Positions 1 to 11,265 of a stretch of 64,000 bases of DNA are shown here, piece by piece. The translations under genes and the position numbers were made by a program. The stretch is from Trichothecium roseum (taxonomy: Eukaryota; Ascomycota; Sordariomycetes; Hypocreales). The DNA lies in contig CM047944.1 of the NCBI GenBank assembly GCA_026184415.1, positions 372,001 through 436,000 on the forward strand, given 5' to 3'. Each line of letters begins with the position of its first letter. Position 1 is the stretch's first letter. A model generated the notes under the pieces. That model ran no database searches, was not told where the DNA came from, and worked only from the letters and a program-made list of their open reading frames with translations.

Positions 1-790
1 TGAAGCATACCTTGATCACGTCTTGCTGGAGTCCCGTCTTTTCAAACACCATGCCTGGGAGCGCGAGAGCCTTTTCGGTGAAAGTTTTCAAGAACATCTT
101 GAAATCGACCAGTATCGCCTTTAATTTCTCAGTCTTTTCCTCAACAACACCTGTAAGAAATGGCATCAGCTCCGTTGGAAGATCAAAAGGCCTGCAGTTG
201 AAATCGCCATTCGTCATCGGCTGCATCTGACCCGTCACCGTCTGTCCCGGATAATTTGGAGCGCTTATCAGGAATAACTGACAGACTGAATCGTTGCCCG
301 CTGTATGGTTCCCCTATGTTCCAGGTATAGACCAGACTTTGTCGTAGGTTCGTGGAGAAAAGGCCTGGTATGGGTCCTCCATGATTGGGAAATATTTCAT
401 TGGCACGCCGCATATAAGATGATCTGTTGCGTCCGGCTTGGGCATATCAGCATCGGATATGTCCCAATTCTCAACGACATCGTCTGTGCATAAATTCTGG
501 ACGACATCGTCTTCGTCCAACTTCTCAACGGCATCGTCTATATCCGTAGCGGAAACGACCATGGTGTAAGCGTGTATAGGGAAACTAATTCGAGGCATGT
601 AGGGATAAGAATGAACCATAAAACGTGTCAAAATGGATGCGTAGGAGAGACAATTGTTGACAATGCATCCAGACTTGGGCGGGGTCATGTTGAGCATAGA
701 TTGGTGTCGGAAAGAGTGATGCGGAAATACTTGTTCTACTGTCCAACCTGTAATATAACCTCTTGACAGGTCAGGCTCACAAGTCCTCAA
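1..790 (-). pseudogene. Possible partial or broken gene running off the left edge
   Basis: On the minus strand a frame is open from 790 down to a TAG at 316-314, then stays open in the same frame to a good 5' splice site (AAG|GTATGC, exon end at 11), so the gene would continue beyond the window. The distal part (start codon at 226 or 217; 72 codons from 226) reads like coding sequence, with a lysine/glutamate-rich amphipathic stretch. The proximal part has an acidic repeat-like run (DAVEKLDEDD...). The in-frame TAG at 314-316 means one of three things: an intron removes it, the gene starts at 226, or the locus is decayed. I do not recognise the family. Confidence in a gene here is low, and higher for the 226-11 segment than for the rest. 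Confidence 0.35.
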
Positions 791-2620
791 AGCTCCTTCT
801 TTCTCGCCTCTGTGGGAAACTCACTACCAGTACTTCCGGAATACTGGCGAGTATCTGTGCTCATTTCCTCTGCATGATTATCAGCTTTGACCGTGATATC
901 TATGTGGAGGCAGATGAGAATTCGCGTGCCTTGCCTATCACTATTTCGTACTCCGTATTCTGTGCTCTGCCCCTTTATGACAGGGCCATGGAGCTTTTTG
1001 CGCTCCAGTTTCCAATCCAGAGTCAACGCGCACATGGGCGATGAATAAGACCATGGCGGCAACACGGCCACGCAGGAGGGGCGTCAAGGGGTACAAGGTA
1101 ACGACCGCCGCCCGGCTTTAGAGTTAATACTAGTTACAGTATGACGACTCCAGGTCTCTAAGGTTTCTGTGACCCCTCACTGATCGGGGTGCAGCACCCA
1201 TGATAAGAGCAACATTGAGTGCGGGAAGGAACCATTCACATCTGCAACTTATTTGGTCTTTCCATGGATGACAAAAAGGAGAAGCGAGTGTTACTCAGTA
1301 AAGGGGAACAGCAGTCAACAATGTCACTTTTCTGACCGAACTACGATTCCCTCCTCTCCATTTCATGTCGAACTTGCTATGTGGCAAAACCTCGCAGAGT
1401 TTGTGATTCATCATTTCCATATTACTCTAGTAGTACTCCGTAGACATGCTCCGTATAGAGTCTTCCGAAAAGAGCTGGGTCATTGGCATATATCCATGCT
1501 GTTCCCTGTTTTGCAAAAAAAAAGAAGAAAAAAGAAAAAAAAGAAAAAAAAAGAGGAGGGGGAGGGAAAATAGGGGGGGAAAGGATATAACATACAACAC
1601 TTTTTGTTCCAACTCGACCAGCTATCGTCTTTATGATCCCGGGCACTTGAAGCATCCAGAGTCGTAATCTCAGTGTCTGGCAAGTGACGCCGAGTCGGAG
1701 ACCGTGCCGTCGGACTACACCAAGGAGGAAAAGCGAAACGGCGCCGTGAGAGTCCACTTCACATATTATAACGCTCCCGAGAAAAAAAATAGTAATTCAG
1801 ATTCTGTGCGGGTACTATACGGAGGAGGGCCTGTACTCGGCTCAGCTCTGCATCCCCCCGCCGTTGCATGTGGCATCGAAGGCCTGATTGTCCCAAACGG
1901 GACGGCCGAGATGCGACGCGGAACGGCTTCTCTTGCCTATGGGCACGTGTTTGCTATCACTATCACACGGTAACACAGAGGACTACCAAAAAATTAATTA
2001 ATTGTTTTTTTAAGAAAAAAGAAAAGAAAAAAAGAAAAAGAAAAAAACGTTGCTGCATTTTCATTGGTGCCACTTGTGTTGATAGAGTAACAAGGTAGAA
2101 ATTTGCACAAGTCTCCCTAGGTTCTAGATTCTTCATTCCTACATTCTAGATCCTTGAGCTAAAGTTGCTCGTCAACGCAATATAAGCCAATATCTTATTT
2201 TCATCAAAGTCCCGTATCGATACGCGGGCTTCCGAGTCTGGGTGTCGGGCCTTGCACGAGTAAGCCTATACTACTCCGTACATGCTTCAAAAGGCTCTTT
2301 GAGACGTTATGCGAAGTGTAGAAAAAGCGCTCCTGCAGAAACCTGCTGTTGCTGCATGTGAGTGCATTCAATTAGAGGTTGTTGGGGGAGTAGTGTAGGA
2401 ATTATGTGGAGGCTCTCACGCATGTATGCATACTGCGTATATGCACGTTGGGACTTGATCATGAGTGGTTGAAGCTCGCTACCAGCTGCTCTGCCACATA
2501 TGCTTGCTCACTAGCAATTCTAAATCCCATGGAAACCTTATCCCGTGCATGTAGGGCTAGGTATCGCTGGCGTTACGGAATATTGTTGCTCGTAGGTTAA
2601 TGTTGATAAGAAGCCATAGG

Positions 2621-2638
2621 GTACGGAGTACTCCGTAC
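2621..2638. repeat. Perfect 18-bp palindrome of the dispersed motif
   Basis: GTACGGAGTACTCCGTAC equals its own reverse complement. It is two opposed copies of the motif that recurs through the non-coding parts of the window. Confidence 0.9.
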
Positions 2639-3643
2639 GGTTATCTGGAAGATCACGTGACTTCCGACCGGCTTTCACGCTTGCAGCCAACAGCCAACAT
2701 CCAACATCCATCCCTATCAATGCAATGCACTTGTGCAGTCTTGCATTTGAAGGCCACCTTGCTTCATGGACGTACGGAATATAATATTGTTTTCATGTAC
2801 GGAGTACACACCTTTGGCTCACGCCTGCTTACCCGCTTCGTTCGTGTATTTCTCTACTTTTTCCTCTTTTATTTTAATTCTTTATTTGCTCTATTTGTGA
2901 CACAAAACATGGACATGTCGCCAGTATATGAGATGTATGCAATTTCCAAGGTTGCAGCAAAACGTCAAGGGTCAGTTAACCACCGGAGTTGAGCACTGCC
3001 TAGTAGGCGAAATCCAACGGCAATGCGCTAGAATCAGGTCGTCATGATAAGGCTAGGCACTCGGCTTTGGGAAGCATCGTATGATAGTGATGTGCGCTTG
3101 TGCTAGAAAAAGAGGCAAACATGTAGATGATCGATGGTGGTTGGCCGCGTCATGAAAGGGGGTAGGTATCATGGGGTGCTTCACAAAGACTACCACTCCG
3201 TACTAGTAGTACCATAACATCGTCATTGATTTAAATACCATCACCACCCTCCCCCTTCCTCTGCTTCACGGCAGATGAAGCCCAAGTCCGGTCCACGACG
3301 ACAAAATCCGCAAGTGGCGCCACTTTGCACAGCCAGACCCGGCGCTATCCATAAGAGCCCGTCTTTTTTTCCCACAAACCTCATTTCCTCAATTTCCATC
3401 TGCCTCGTACGGAGTACATAGTAGCTCGTCCCAGAGGGCCAGACGTGATCGGATCAACACCGGCAATCGGACACGGACCAAAGTGGCATAGCCTGTCGGA
3501 GACCTGAACTGGGGATTAGATTGACATCTGCAGAGATATCACTGCCCGTGGTAATCGGTACGGAGTATTAGTTGGGTGTTGGTTGTGTCGAGGCCTACCA
3601 AGGGTCTCCAGCCCACCCAACGGGGGCCACCTACCAAGTATCC

Positions 3644-3660
3644 TACTCCGTACTCCGTAC
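3644..3660. repeat. Overlapping tandem copies of the TACTCCGTA motif
   Basis: Two direct, overlapping copies (tactccgtactccgtac). Single copies lie nearby at 3407-3417 and 3557-3567. Confidence 0.85.
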
Positions 3661-4216
3661 CTATCCACCCATTGACACACGCTAGACGCTGCGCTGCCAA
3701 CCTCAGAAGCGTATTCCGTCGGCCAAGCCAGCCACTAAACCTCCCCGACCCCCAGCCTACCAACCACTGTAAACTTGATCGTGTTATGGAGTAAACCCAC
3801 TGTAGGGCCATTGATTAGGGTGAATGAGAGAACCAGGACCGGGCCTATTGGCATCTTGACAAGGCCGACTTTAATCCATCGTCACAACATCGACGATTTA
3901 TTGCCATGCCCCCCTCCCCCCCCTGTTTTGCCATATTACCCAACTCCGTCCTCGGTACCAAAATTTCTTTCATCCGAGACGACGACCCTGCGTGCAGGCT
4001 AGAGGGATTTCTGTTTTCGATCATACCGTCAGCAACCTGGAAAGAGACGAGAGAAAGACTGTATGGCCTTGCTTGTCTCGACTTTTTTTTTTGACTCCGC
4101 CCGTTGTCAGCATCACGTTCTGCCCAACGGCTTATCTATTCACTCGACATAGCTAAGCGTCCACACTACTAGGCATTCTGGCCCTGCTCCAACCAACGCC
4201 TTGGTCATTTTTGCCA

Positions 4217-4233
4217 CCCCCCCCCCCCCCCCC
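4217..4233. repeat. C17 homopolymer tract
   Basis: Uninterrupted run of 17 C on the plus strand, in the presumed hmg1 promoter about 150 bp upstream of the TATA-like element. Confidence 0.85.
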
Positions 4234-4376
4234 TTTTCCCCGGCGGGTGGTGGACTGGACTGGCTGGTGGTGGGTGTGCCCAAGTCAAGGTCCCTGCTGG
4301 TTATTTTTTGCACCCTCCAACTTTTGGTGGCACTAGTGCAACTGGTAGCTGCAAAGGTCAGAGTGCCACACGTCTG

Positions 4377-4386
4377 CTATATAAAT
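4377..4386 (+). promoter_or_regulatory. TATA-like element upstream of HMG-CoA reductase
   Basis: A TATATAAAT-type sequence lies about 300 bp upstream of the first in-frame ATG (4688) and about 510 bp upstream of the second (4892). The position is compatible with a core promoter whose transcript has a leader of at least 200 nt. The call rests only on sequence and spacing. Confidence 0.35.
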
Positions 4387-4687
4387 ATTGTTCCCCACGC
4401 CTCGTGCCCTTGCCGCGACTATTATTGCAATTGTTCTGCAACGCATTGACCGCTCGTCTACCTTGACGCAGCAACTTCTTCCTCCTTGCCTGACCTCTGT
4501 TGAGAGGCTGTGGTAGTAGTAGTGTGGTATATCTGAATATGTGAGTCGAATCCCGTTAGCCTTACCGTCTTTGAGCATGCGAGGTCTTTGCCCACGATGT
4601 GGGCGGAGATATTCAGTTTTTGTGTGCCCTCGTCGTCTTTCATTTTTGGGTTGAGAACATCATGTCTCATAAACGAGGTCTTCCACC

Positions 4688-7600
4688 ATGTTCAAGGCAT
4701 ACCTGCTGGCCAAGGCCATGGTTTTGAACCTTTCAAACTTACAGGTTGACACAGACCCTGAATCGGACGCTGAACCGGAGCACGCCACCGCTACTCCCCC
4801 TGCCAACCCCGTCCGCCCATGTCGTAGGAGTTTTCCCCGCCGAGTTACCTTTGCCGAACCCCTCGATATCGACTGCGAGACCGAAAACAACATGGCTTCT
4901 CTACTCCCCAAGCGTTTCCGCGGGGAGACTGCTCAGGCTCCGGCCAAGGAGCCCACCTGGTTAAGCCGGCAGATTGCCCCTTTTCTGCAGAGCCTCGCCT
5001 CAGTGGCATGCAGCCACCCGATTCATACCGTTGGCCTTGTAGCACTGCTTGCGAGCAGCTCCTATGTCGGTCTACTACAGGAGAGCCTGTTCGAGGGCTC
5101 TGCCCGCAGCAACATTGGAAAGGCAGACTGGTCTTCTCTCGTAGAGGGCAGCCGTCACCTGCGTACCGGCTGTGATACCAACTGGAAGTGGCAGAACGTG
5201 GACAAGGCCGATTTGTCGGATGATGACAGCGAGCACCTTGCTCTGCTTACTCTCGTCTTCCCCGACACCCTCTCCAACGAGTCTCCCAGTACTGCGCCGC
5301 TGTCCCATGCCGTGCCGCATCCTGTCAATATTTCCGTTACACCGCTTCCCTCAACTGAAAACACCTTGACCGCATACTCTCAGGATAGCATTCTGGCCTA
5401 CTCTGTTCCCTATGGCCAGGCTGCCGAATTTCTCGTTTCCGCCCAGGAAATTCCCAGCCTTGAAGCCGAGCAACAGGAGACTGAGGATGGCCTTGAGCAA
5501 AAGATGTGGATCATGAAGGCTGCCAAAGTCACCACTGGTTATACCCTGGTTCAATGGGCCAAGAATGCTTGGGTTGAGTTTTTGGACTTACTCAAGAATG
5601 CCGAGACGCTTGATATCATCATCATGGCCCTGGGCTATCTTGCCATGCACCTCACTTTCGGCTCCCTTTTTGTGTCCATGCGCCGCCTCAACTCCAACTT
5701 TTGGCTCGCCATGTCCACGCTCTTGTCATCTGTCTTTGCTTTCCTTTTCGGCCTCCTCGTCACCACTAAGTTTGGGGTTCCCATTAGCGTGATCTTGCTG
5801 TCCGAGGGCCTGCCTTTCTTGACTGTCACCGTTGGTTTCGAGAAGAACATTGTCCTCACCAAGGCTGTTCTCTCCCACGCTATTGAGCACCGTCGCACCC
5901 AGATCCAGAACTCGAGGAATGGCAAGAAATCGCCCGAGCCCACTGAGAACATCGTTCAGCACGCTATCCAGGTTGCTGTCAAGGAGAAGGGTTTCGAGAT
6001 CCTGCGTGACTACGTCATCGAGATCGCTGTCCTGGTTGCCGGTGCCGCCTCTGGTGTTCAGGGTGGTCTGCAGCAGTTCTGCTTCCTTGCCGCATGGATC
6101 CTTGTCTTCGACTGCATCCTCCTCTTCACCTTTTTCACTGCCATTCTCAGCATCAAGCTCGAGATCAACCGCATCAGACGCCATGTCGAGGTTGCTTCCG
6201 CTCTTGAGGATGATGGTGTCAGCCGTCGCGTCGCCGAGAGGGTTGCCCAGAGCAATGATGCCAAGGAAGGCAAGGACCAGTCCCTGTTTGGCCGCACCAT
6301 GAAGAGGTCGAGCAATGTGCCCAAGTTCAAGGTTCTGATGGTTGGTGGTTTCATTCTCATCAACGTCATCAACATTCTTACTGCACCTCTCCGCAGCGGA
6401 TCCTTGTCCACCATCCGTTCGTGGGCCGGCGGTCTTGGTGGTGTTGTTTCTCTTCCTCCCGTCAACCCCTTCAAGGTCGCCTCCAACGGTCTCGATGTGC
6501 TCCTTGAACACGCCAAGGCCAACAAGGTTCCCACTCTCGTCACTGTTCTGACTCCCATCAAGTACGAGCTCGAGTTCCCTTCCGTCCACTATGCTCTCAC
6601 TTCCTCTATTGCTGGCAGTTCTGCTCCCGCCATTGGCCTTGAGGGCTACGGTGTCGGCGGTCGCATGGTCGGTAGTTTGCTTGACAGTCTTGAGGACCCT
6701 GTCCTTTCCAAGTGGATCATTGTTGCCCTTGCCCTCAGCGTTGGTCTCAACGGTTATCTCTTCAACGTTGCCAAGGCCGGCATCAAGGACCCTGACTACC
6801 CTACGCAAAATATTGATCGCCGCGAGCTTGCCCGTGCGCAACGATTCAACGACCAGCCTGCCATGCCTCTGCCTCTGGGTGAATACATCCCCCCCACGCC
6901 TCAGCAGACCCAGCCCGGTACCCCGTCTTTGACTGACGATGAGTCCGATGGCAAGCAGCTCACCCGCAACCAGTCTTTCATTGAGTACAGCGGTCCTATG
7001 CGAACTGATGCCGAGCTCGACGCTTTGCATGCTGAGAAGCGTGTTCCTGAGATGTCCGACGAGGAAATTGTCTACATGTCGCTCCGTGGCAAGGTTCCTG
7101 GCTACTCCCTGGAGAAGACGCTCAAGGACTTCACTCGCGCTGTCAAGGTTCGTCGTATGATTATTGCTCGCACTAAGGCTACTCGTGAGTTCACCCACGG
7201 TCTTGACCGCTCCAAGCTGCCTTTTGAGAACTACAACTGGGAGCGTGTTTTCGGTGCTTGCTGCGAGAACGTCATTGGATACCTGCCTCTTCCCGTTGGT
7301 GTTGCCGGCCCAATGGTCATCGATGGCCAGAGCTACTTCATTCCCATGGCTACTACAGAAGGTGTCTTGGTTGCTAGTGCCAGCCGTGGCTGCAAGGCTA
7401 TTAACGCTGGTGGTGGTGCCATCACTGTTCTCACTGCTGATGGTATGACCCGTGGTCCTTGCATCGGTTTTGAAACTCTTGAGCGTACTGGTGCTGCCAA
7501 GCACTGGTTGGACTCTGAGATTGGTCAAAGTGTCATGAAGAAGGCTTTCAACTCTACTTCGCGTTTCGCTCGTCTTCAGGACATGAAGAGTACCATTGCT

Positions 7601-8497
7601 GGCACCAACCTGTACATCCGCTTCAAGACTACTACTGGCGACGCTATGGGTATGAACATGATTTCCAAGGGTGTCGAGTATGCCCTCAGTGTCATGGTCG
7701 AGGAGGGTTTCGAGGATATGCAAATCATCTCTGTCTCTGGTAACTACTGTATCGACAAGAAGCCCGGCGCCCTGAACTGGATTGATGGTCGCGGTAAGGG
7801 TGTTGTCGCTGAGGCTATCATTCCCGGTGACGTTGTTAAGAACGTCCTCAAGAGTGATGTTGATTCTCTGGTCGAGCTTAACATTTCCAAGAACCTCATT
7901 GGTTCCGCCATGGCCGGTGCCATCGGTGGTTTCAACGCGCACGCTGCCAACATTGTCGCTGCTATTTTCCTCGCCACTGGTCAGGATCCCGCCCAGGTTG
8001 TGGAGAGTTGCAACTGCATTACCATCATGAAGAAGTGAGTCTCCCCCATAAGTAACACGGATGCAAAAACTTGTGCTAACCTACTCAGCCTCAACGGTGC
8101 CCTTCAAATCTCCGTCTCGATGCCCTCGCTCGAAGTCGGTACTCTTGGTGGCGGTACTATCCTCGAGCCTCAGAGTGCTATGCTCGACGTCCTCGGTGTC
8201 CGCGGATCTCACCCTACCAACCCTGGCGACAATGCTCGTCGCCTCGCTCGTATCATCGCTGCCGCTGTCCTGGCTGGTGAGCTGTCACTGTGTTCCGCTC
8301 TCGCCGCTGGCCACCTGGTCAAGGCTCACATGCAGCACAACCGTAGCGCTGCCCCCAGTGCCGCACCTTCTGCCGTTCCTTCAAGGTCAACCACTCCTGC
8401 GCCCCCGACTCCCGTCACGCTGTCTATGACGGCTGGTCAGGACAAGGCCAATGGTACTGCTCCTAGCGCAGCCGCCAAGGAGAGGAAGAAGAAATAA
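4688..8497 (+). CDS. hmg1: 3-hydroxy-3-methylglutaryl-CoA reductase (HMGR), two exons
   Basis: ER membrane enzyme that reduces HMG-CoA to mevalonate with NADPH, the committed step to ergosterol and other isoprenoids. Exons are 4688-8034 and 8089-8497, with a 54-nt intron (GTGAGT...CTCAG, branch GCTAAC) that splits an Asn codon inside the highly conserved MKNLNG segment. The N-terminal half has several hydrophobic segments with a sterol-sensing-type region (about 5600-6180), then a linker and the catalytic domain. Catalytic landmarks are ENVIGYLPLPVG (from 7265), the TTEG glutamate (7358), a DAMGMNM segment, the DKKPG lysine (7757), VGTLGGGT and the C-terminal GHLVKAH histidine. From 4688 the product is 1251 aa. 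An in-frame ATG at 4892 (MASLLPKRF...) gives 1183 aa and looks like the usual fungal start, so the first 68 codons may be leader. A 738-codon antisense ORF is a codon-bias shadow. Confidence 0.97.
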
Positions 8498-9552
8498 AAG
8501 AAGAAGAAAAATCGTGCGAAGATGTGGGAAGAGGGGATGTACAATAATATGCATGCGGCATCTTTTTTTCTAATGTCATGGAAACGCGAGCGAGTTTTAT
8601 TTTCTGAGCAAAATCTGGACAACGGAAACAATGGATGGGTTTTCTATATGGGTTGGGCCAGGGAAGGCTTAAGGAAAGGTTCTTGTGGAATTTTATTTAT
8701 TTATTTAGACGTGTTTGCACGCAGCGCGGCGGGACCTGTCACTGTTTTCTTGTCCCCGAGAGCGCAATTGCGGGCGAAGAGAGACATTACCTACTACTAG
8801 ATGTCAATAGACATGATGCTGGCCAAAGCCAGTATAGCAATTTATTTATTCGTTCAACATTACTACCTTGTAGCTTGATGTCTATATGTGATGGATGTGT
8901 GCCAGTAGTACAATCATGGTCTGCAAGTGTACTTACCTACATTTATGCGTTGGGGAGGGTGGTGGTGCCTTCCTCCGTGGGCACAAGTGTGACTTCATCC
9001 TGGCCTGGCTGCCTCCTTCCTCTGAAATTTGATTACGTGATGTCCTTCTTCCCCCTCTGGCCCTGTCACCAACATCAAGAGCTCTATCATTTCCCATCGA
9101 ACCTTTGTAAATAATTACCACCATACCGAGCGCAATGATGGGCATCGTTACTCTTCATCACGAAACCCCCGTATATAAACGAACGGTCGACCGCTGAGCT
9201 CTGCACCGTTCACAGGTTAAGGGAAGACTCATATTCGGTAACCAGTGTAGGATAGTAACGATGGAAGTATTGGAAACCTTGGGTATGTTGATTTTACGCA
9301 AAGAAAGATGGTTTGTATTGTCCAAGTACAAAAGATGGTGCAATATGTGGTGCAATATGTCATCACGGGTATCTACTAGCCGTTATCCCGCCTGTATTAG
9401 CGAATCCTTTTCCTATCCGATCCATAAGGATTGTTCCGACCCATGGTATTCCCAAAAACACAAGTCCCAATCGCTGACCCGCTACGTATACAGGCAACTC
9501 CGAGCACCAAAGCAAGCAAAGCACAAAGTCATGAGGGAGCAGAGGGTCTGTG
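8498..9552. other. Convergent intergenic region (hmg1 / P450)
   Basis: I see no gene here. This is the shared 3' region of two convergent genes, A/T-rich just after the hmg1 stop and otherwise featureless. Confidence 0.6.
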
Positions 9553-11265
9553 TCAGTTGAACCCCTTCCGCCTCTTGATGCAAATCTTTACGCCTGGAGG
9601 TGGAAACGTGGCCTCGGCGAGCCATACGTTCTCCGGTCGTCGACCCGCGTACTCGTCTGGAAATTTGATATCATAACAGCGCAGAACATGCGACGTGATC
9701 ATCTTGAGTTCAAAGTCGACGAGGAACCTTCCTGGGCACGCGTGCCTGCCGTGGCCGAATGGGAGGTAATCGTGTCCTGTGCTGACAAAGGATACAGGTG
9801 TAGAAGTTGTTTCTCGAGCCTTGGCGAATCTCCAAGGGTCGTACTTGGACGGGTCGCGGTAATAGTCCGCTGAGGTTTGCGGTGCATATGAGATGAAAGA
9901 AATAAGTGTGCCCTGAGGCAGGTGGTGGCCGTCGGGCGTCATGAAATTTGGTGCCATAACCTTCCGCAGAATGGCCCGATTGGCAAATGAATGTAATCGC
10001 AGTGTTTCGCGAGCCGCCGAATCTGCGAGAACCATCTTGTTCACCTTCACCTTTGTCCACTTTGCTTGCCTGACCTCGTCCGTCTCCTTCTCTGACGCCT
10101 CGCCTAGGATCTCGGCGCATTCGTTCCTCAACTTGTCGATGGTGTCGTATTCGTTGTTAGATGCCATGATATCCAATAAAAAGTTGGAGACTTGAATGCT
10201 CGTTTGATGAACTGCGCCAAAATTCTGCGCAGAGATGCGGCTGACAATGAGATCAAGATCATCTACCTCCTGCGGCCGTTCCTTCTTGGCGAAACGTGCC
10301 ATCATTTGCACATGATCTTGCGGCTGGTCGTCGATGGCGAGAGATGATGCCAAGTCGAGACGTTCTCGCCAGAGAGGGACGAGCCATTTGCTAATCTTCT
10401 TCAGGTTCCATCGGAGAGGCTTGGTGAGAGTGGACCCTAGCAACGGCCGCAGTAAAAGGGGTGCCCCTGAAAGAAGACCACCAAATGTGATGAGGCCGTC
10501 GTTGATACCAAGAACAGTATTCAAGTAATCAGGGTCGCGGCCTGAATCTGTCAGCAGAGTTCTTCGGTGCGGAATAAGGTACGCACATAGAGGTAGGCCA
10601 ACGGTAAACCGGCCGTTAGCTTGTGCGATGGCTTTGCTGACCGTTGCCCTCAGGTCAATCTCTTTCCAGTTTTCGGTATCCTTTCCAAAGTGCGCGTCGA
10701 ATGCTAAACCAAGTTCCTCACTGAGCGCCACGCAAATGCCTTCCAACACGCGGTTAAGCTCCGTCTTGACTAACATTCCCTGCCATGAATCCGTTACGGG
10801 CCCTTCATGACCAAGACTGTATTTTGCCTGGTCAACTTCGGCCATAGCCTGCGCGGTGTTGAGGACAGCATCTGGTTGAGATAAAACCCAACGCAGGTAA
10901 GAAGGTGGCATGATGACCTCCTTACGGAAGCCCATGCCTGGTACAACGACCGGCTGACCTTTGACGAGGAACTGATGTTGTCAGATTAGATTCTGGCAAG
11001 GCAGCTAGATGCAACTTACGTTATCCCATGCTTCAAGAAACAAGCCTTTGCAGTCGGTATAATATCTAAGTCGTGTGCGCCAACCAAACCGTCGTGAACC
11101 CTTCTTTTCGCCCACCAACGGAATTGTCGGTGGATATGAGATGCTCACGACAAAACGCTCCAAAGCATAAACAGTGACTCCGACTACAGAAACGCCAGCA
11201 ACGGCAATGAGGAAAAGTGAAGAAAAAGGGACTTCTCGTAGACGTAGCCTTTCGTGCCACGCCAT
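9553..11265 (-). CDS. Cytochrome P450 monooxygenase (CYP503/ent-kaurene-oxidase-like group)
   Basis: Haem-thiolate monooxygenase, probably ER-anchored; substrate unknown. Exon 1 is 11265-11020 (82 codons) and exon 2 is 10971-9553. The 48-nt intron (GTAAGT...CATCAG, phase 0) joins EAWDN to FLVKGQP. The protein is 554 aa. Residues about 12-38 form one membrane anchor, followed by a Pro-rich hinge (YPPTIPLVG). The K-helix ExxR lies in ARETLRL, a PxRF-like element in YDPWRF, and the haem loop reads FGHGRHACPGRF with the axial Cys near residue 494. The I-helix reads FGAVHQTS in place of the common AGxxT, as I recall for the fungal CYP503/kaurene-oxidase-like clan that oxidises terpenoids and related lipids. 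It lies 1.06 kb from HMGR, but no terpene synthase or other tailoring gene is in the window. P450 identity is certain; the subfamily is inference. Confidence 0.95.

Larger units (their letters stand above)
791..4687. other. Long intergenic region upstream of HMG-CoA reductase
   Basis: I see no supported gene in these 3.9 kb. Open frames are short, and several are only lysine or phenylalanine runs from A/T-rich tracts (1517-1570, 2005-2047). The region holds about nine copies of the TACTCCGTA/TACGGAGTA motif (near 1434, 2272, 2621-2638, 2797, 3407, 3557, 3644-3660), a C17 tract at 4217-4233 and a TATA-like element near 4377. It probably contains the hmg1 promoter and 5' leader. Confidence 0.6.

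Noticed and set aside
1422..1757. ORFs with Lys or Phe runs
   Set aside because: Produced by an A-rich tract; no start context or motif.
5726..7942. 738-codon antisense ORF opposite HMG-CoA reductase
   Set aside because: It is the phase-locked complement of a strongly codon-biased gene. It shows no domain and has the Thr/Asn/Asp/Val/Leu-rich composition typical of such shadows.
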